Below, piece after piece: positions 34,031-34,552 of a stretch of DNA of 34,552 bases. Made by a program: the position numbers and the translations under genes. Location: assembly GCA_025934025.1 (NCBI GenBank), contig JAICYU010000014.1, positions 1-34,552 on the forward strand. Direction: 5' to 3'. Under the pieces are notes generated by a model, which saw only the letters and a program-made list of their open reading frames with translations, was not told the origin of the DNA and made no database searches. The stretch's first letter is position 1. The number at the start of each line of letters is the position of its first letter. Source of the stretch: Terriglobales bacterium. GTDB taxonomy: Bacteria > Acidobacteriota > Terriglobia > Terriglobales > Acidobacteriaceae.

Positions 34031-34552
34031 TTATCTCTGCCTGGCGCCGACGGCGAAATCCGTAAGCTGATAGCTGAGCAGGTCCCCGATCCTGGAAATG
34101 CTGATGTCGGCTTTAGGGAACTCCGCCAGTATTTTGGGGTCCTTGGCATAGTGCCCCTGCTGCGGAAAAACGGTTGTGACCTTCGGGCCCCAGATCTTTT
34201 TCACCGCAGCCAGAATGCGCAGCTTGTCATCAATCAGCACGTAATGATCTGCCGGAAAGCGCTGGGCTACATCGTCAAGCTCCTGTTCTTTGTGAATGTA
34301 GATCAGCACCTTCCCGTCCACCGACTCATAGATCCCGGAGCGTTCCACCTTGAGCGGCTGGAAAACAACATCGCCATCCGATAGAATAACCGCTTCGCCC
34401 CACTGCTTCACGTGCTCAATCACGTCCAGCGAGTCCGGATACAGCCGCGTCGCAAACGGATAGTTAATGATGAAATGCGAGACGGTCAGCAGTCCCGGGT
34501 CGCGCGGGTACTCCACCCGATAGCGTTGCAGTGCGCCAAGGTAATCCGCGTA
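34031..34552 (-). CDS. HAD-like hydrolase (5' partial)
   Basis: The frame is open through the window edge, reading YADYLGALQRYRVEYP at the left end, so the true start is beyond 34552; a GTG at 34516 is internal. The visible part is 173 residues. It resembles haloacid dehalogenase-like phosphatases: VILSDGDVVFQP fits a motif II region (Ser/Thr and small-residue turn), and HYVLIDDKLRILAAV fits motif IV acidic residues (D-D-K). The nucleophile DxD motif I would lie upstream and is not visible. The C-terminal part has an ISISRIGDLLSY segment. It would be a cytosolic phosphatase or sugar-phosphate-type hydrolase; the substrate is not predictable. Confidence 0.7.
   Translation of the reverse strand, partial: YADYLGALQRYRVEYPRDPGLLTVSHFIINYPFATRLYPDSLDVIEHVKQWGEAVILSDGDVVFQPLKVERSGIYESVDGKVLIYIHKEQELDDVAQRFPADHYVLIDDKLRILAAVKKIWGPKVTTVFPQQGHYAKDPKILAEFPKADISISRIGDLLSYQLTDFAVGARQR

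Noticed and set aside
1-34552. tRNA, rRNA, CRISPR arrays, insertion sequences or phage genes
   Set aside because: No cloverleaf-like, rRNA-like or evenly spaced direct-repeat pattern was seen, and no transposase, integrase or Cas-like protein appears in any frame. This is a reading by eye; covariance and profile searches were not possible.

Overview
The window is a GC-rich, gene-dense stretch of a bacterial chromosome. It most likely comes from an Acidobacteriota (Terriglobia-like) genome. The pointers are an ADOP-type ABC permease of about 820 residues with a MacB-like ATPase and MacA-like adaptor, a soluble HTH/TolB-like/TPR protein of a kind abundant in that phylum, a 1160-residue GH13 protein and several short dispersed tandem repeats. 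The assignment rests on protein families only; there is no rRNA or tRNA in the window.

Region 1 (1-6227) looks like a nitrogen-oxide respiration and stress island. A four-gene, overlapping plus-strand operon encodes a 5'-truncated molybdopterin oxidoreductase of the assimilatory-nitrate-reductase type, a four-cluster ferredoxin subunit, a membrane-anchored Rieske protein with an extra N-terminal CxxC, and a two-helix membrane protein. Convergent to it, NnrS and the iron-sulfur repair protein RIC form a two-gene operon. A perfect 12-bp FNR/DNR-like palindrome sits at about -41.5 of that operon's predicted promoter, and a Crp/Fnr regulator lacking the FNR Fe-S cysteines lies just upstream.

Region 2 (6228-13505) holds housekeeping and accessory single genes: a GT2 glycosyltransferase, Lgt (start codon unclear), a secreted protein of unknown function, an MFS exporter, a divergent tryptophan 2,3-dioxygenase-like protein whose Shine-Dalgarno-like sequence lies in a perfect hairpin arm, DedA, a secreted Asp-box (BNR) protein and a DUF1801 protein.

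Region 3 (13517-22087) has the very large GH13 protein on the minus strand, a small secreted Q/R-rich protein, and an RND efflux pair (lipoprotein adaptor plus inner-membrane pump).

Region 4 (22088-27302) has a serine hydrolase with C-terminal membrane helices, a secreted TPR protein built from three repeats, and divergent thiD and rlmB that seem to share a tiny back-to-back promoter. Three repeat elements lie here: two 9-bp-periodic arrays in opposite orientation and a perfect 27-bp inverted repeat.

Region 5 (27319-34552, minus strand) is a MacAB-like system: adaptor, ATPase, then ADOP permease, followed by the HTH/TolB-like/TPR protein. The adaptor gene has a sigma-54-like -24/-12 element in front of it. 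The window ends inside a HAD-like hydrolase gene.

A recurring feature is that several genes lacking a usable Shine-Dalgarno sequence have a -10-like hexamer 6-9 nt before the start codon, suggesting leaderless mRNAs.
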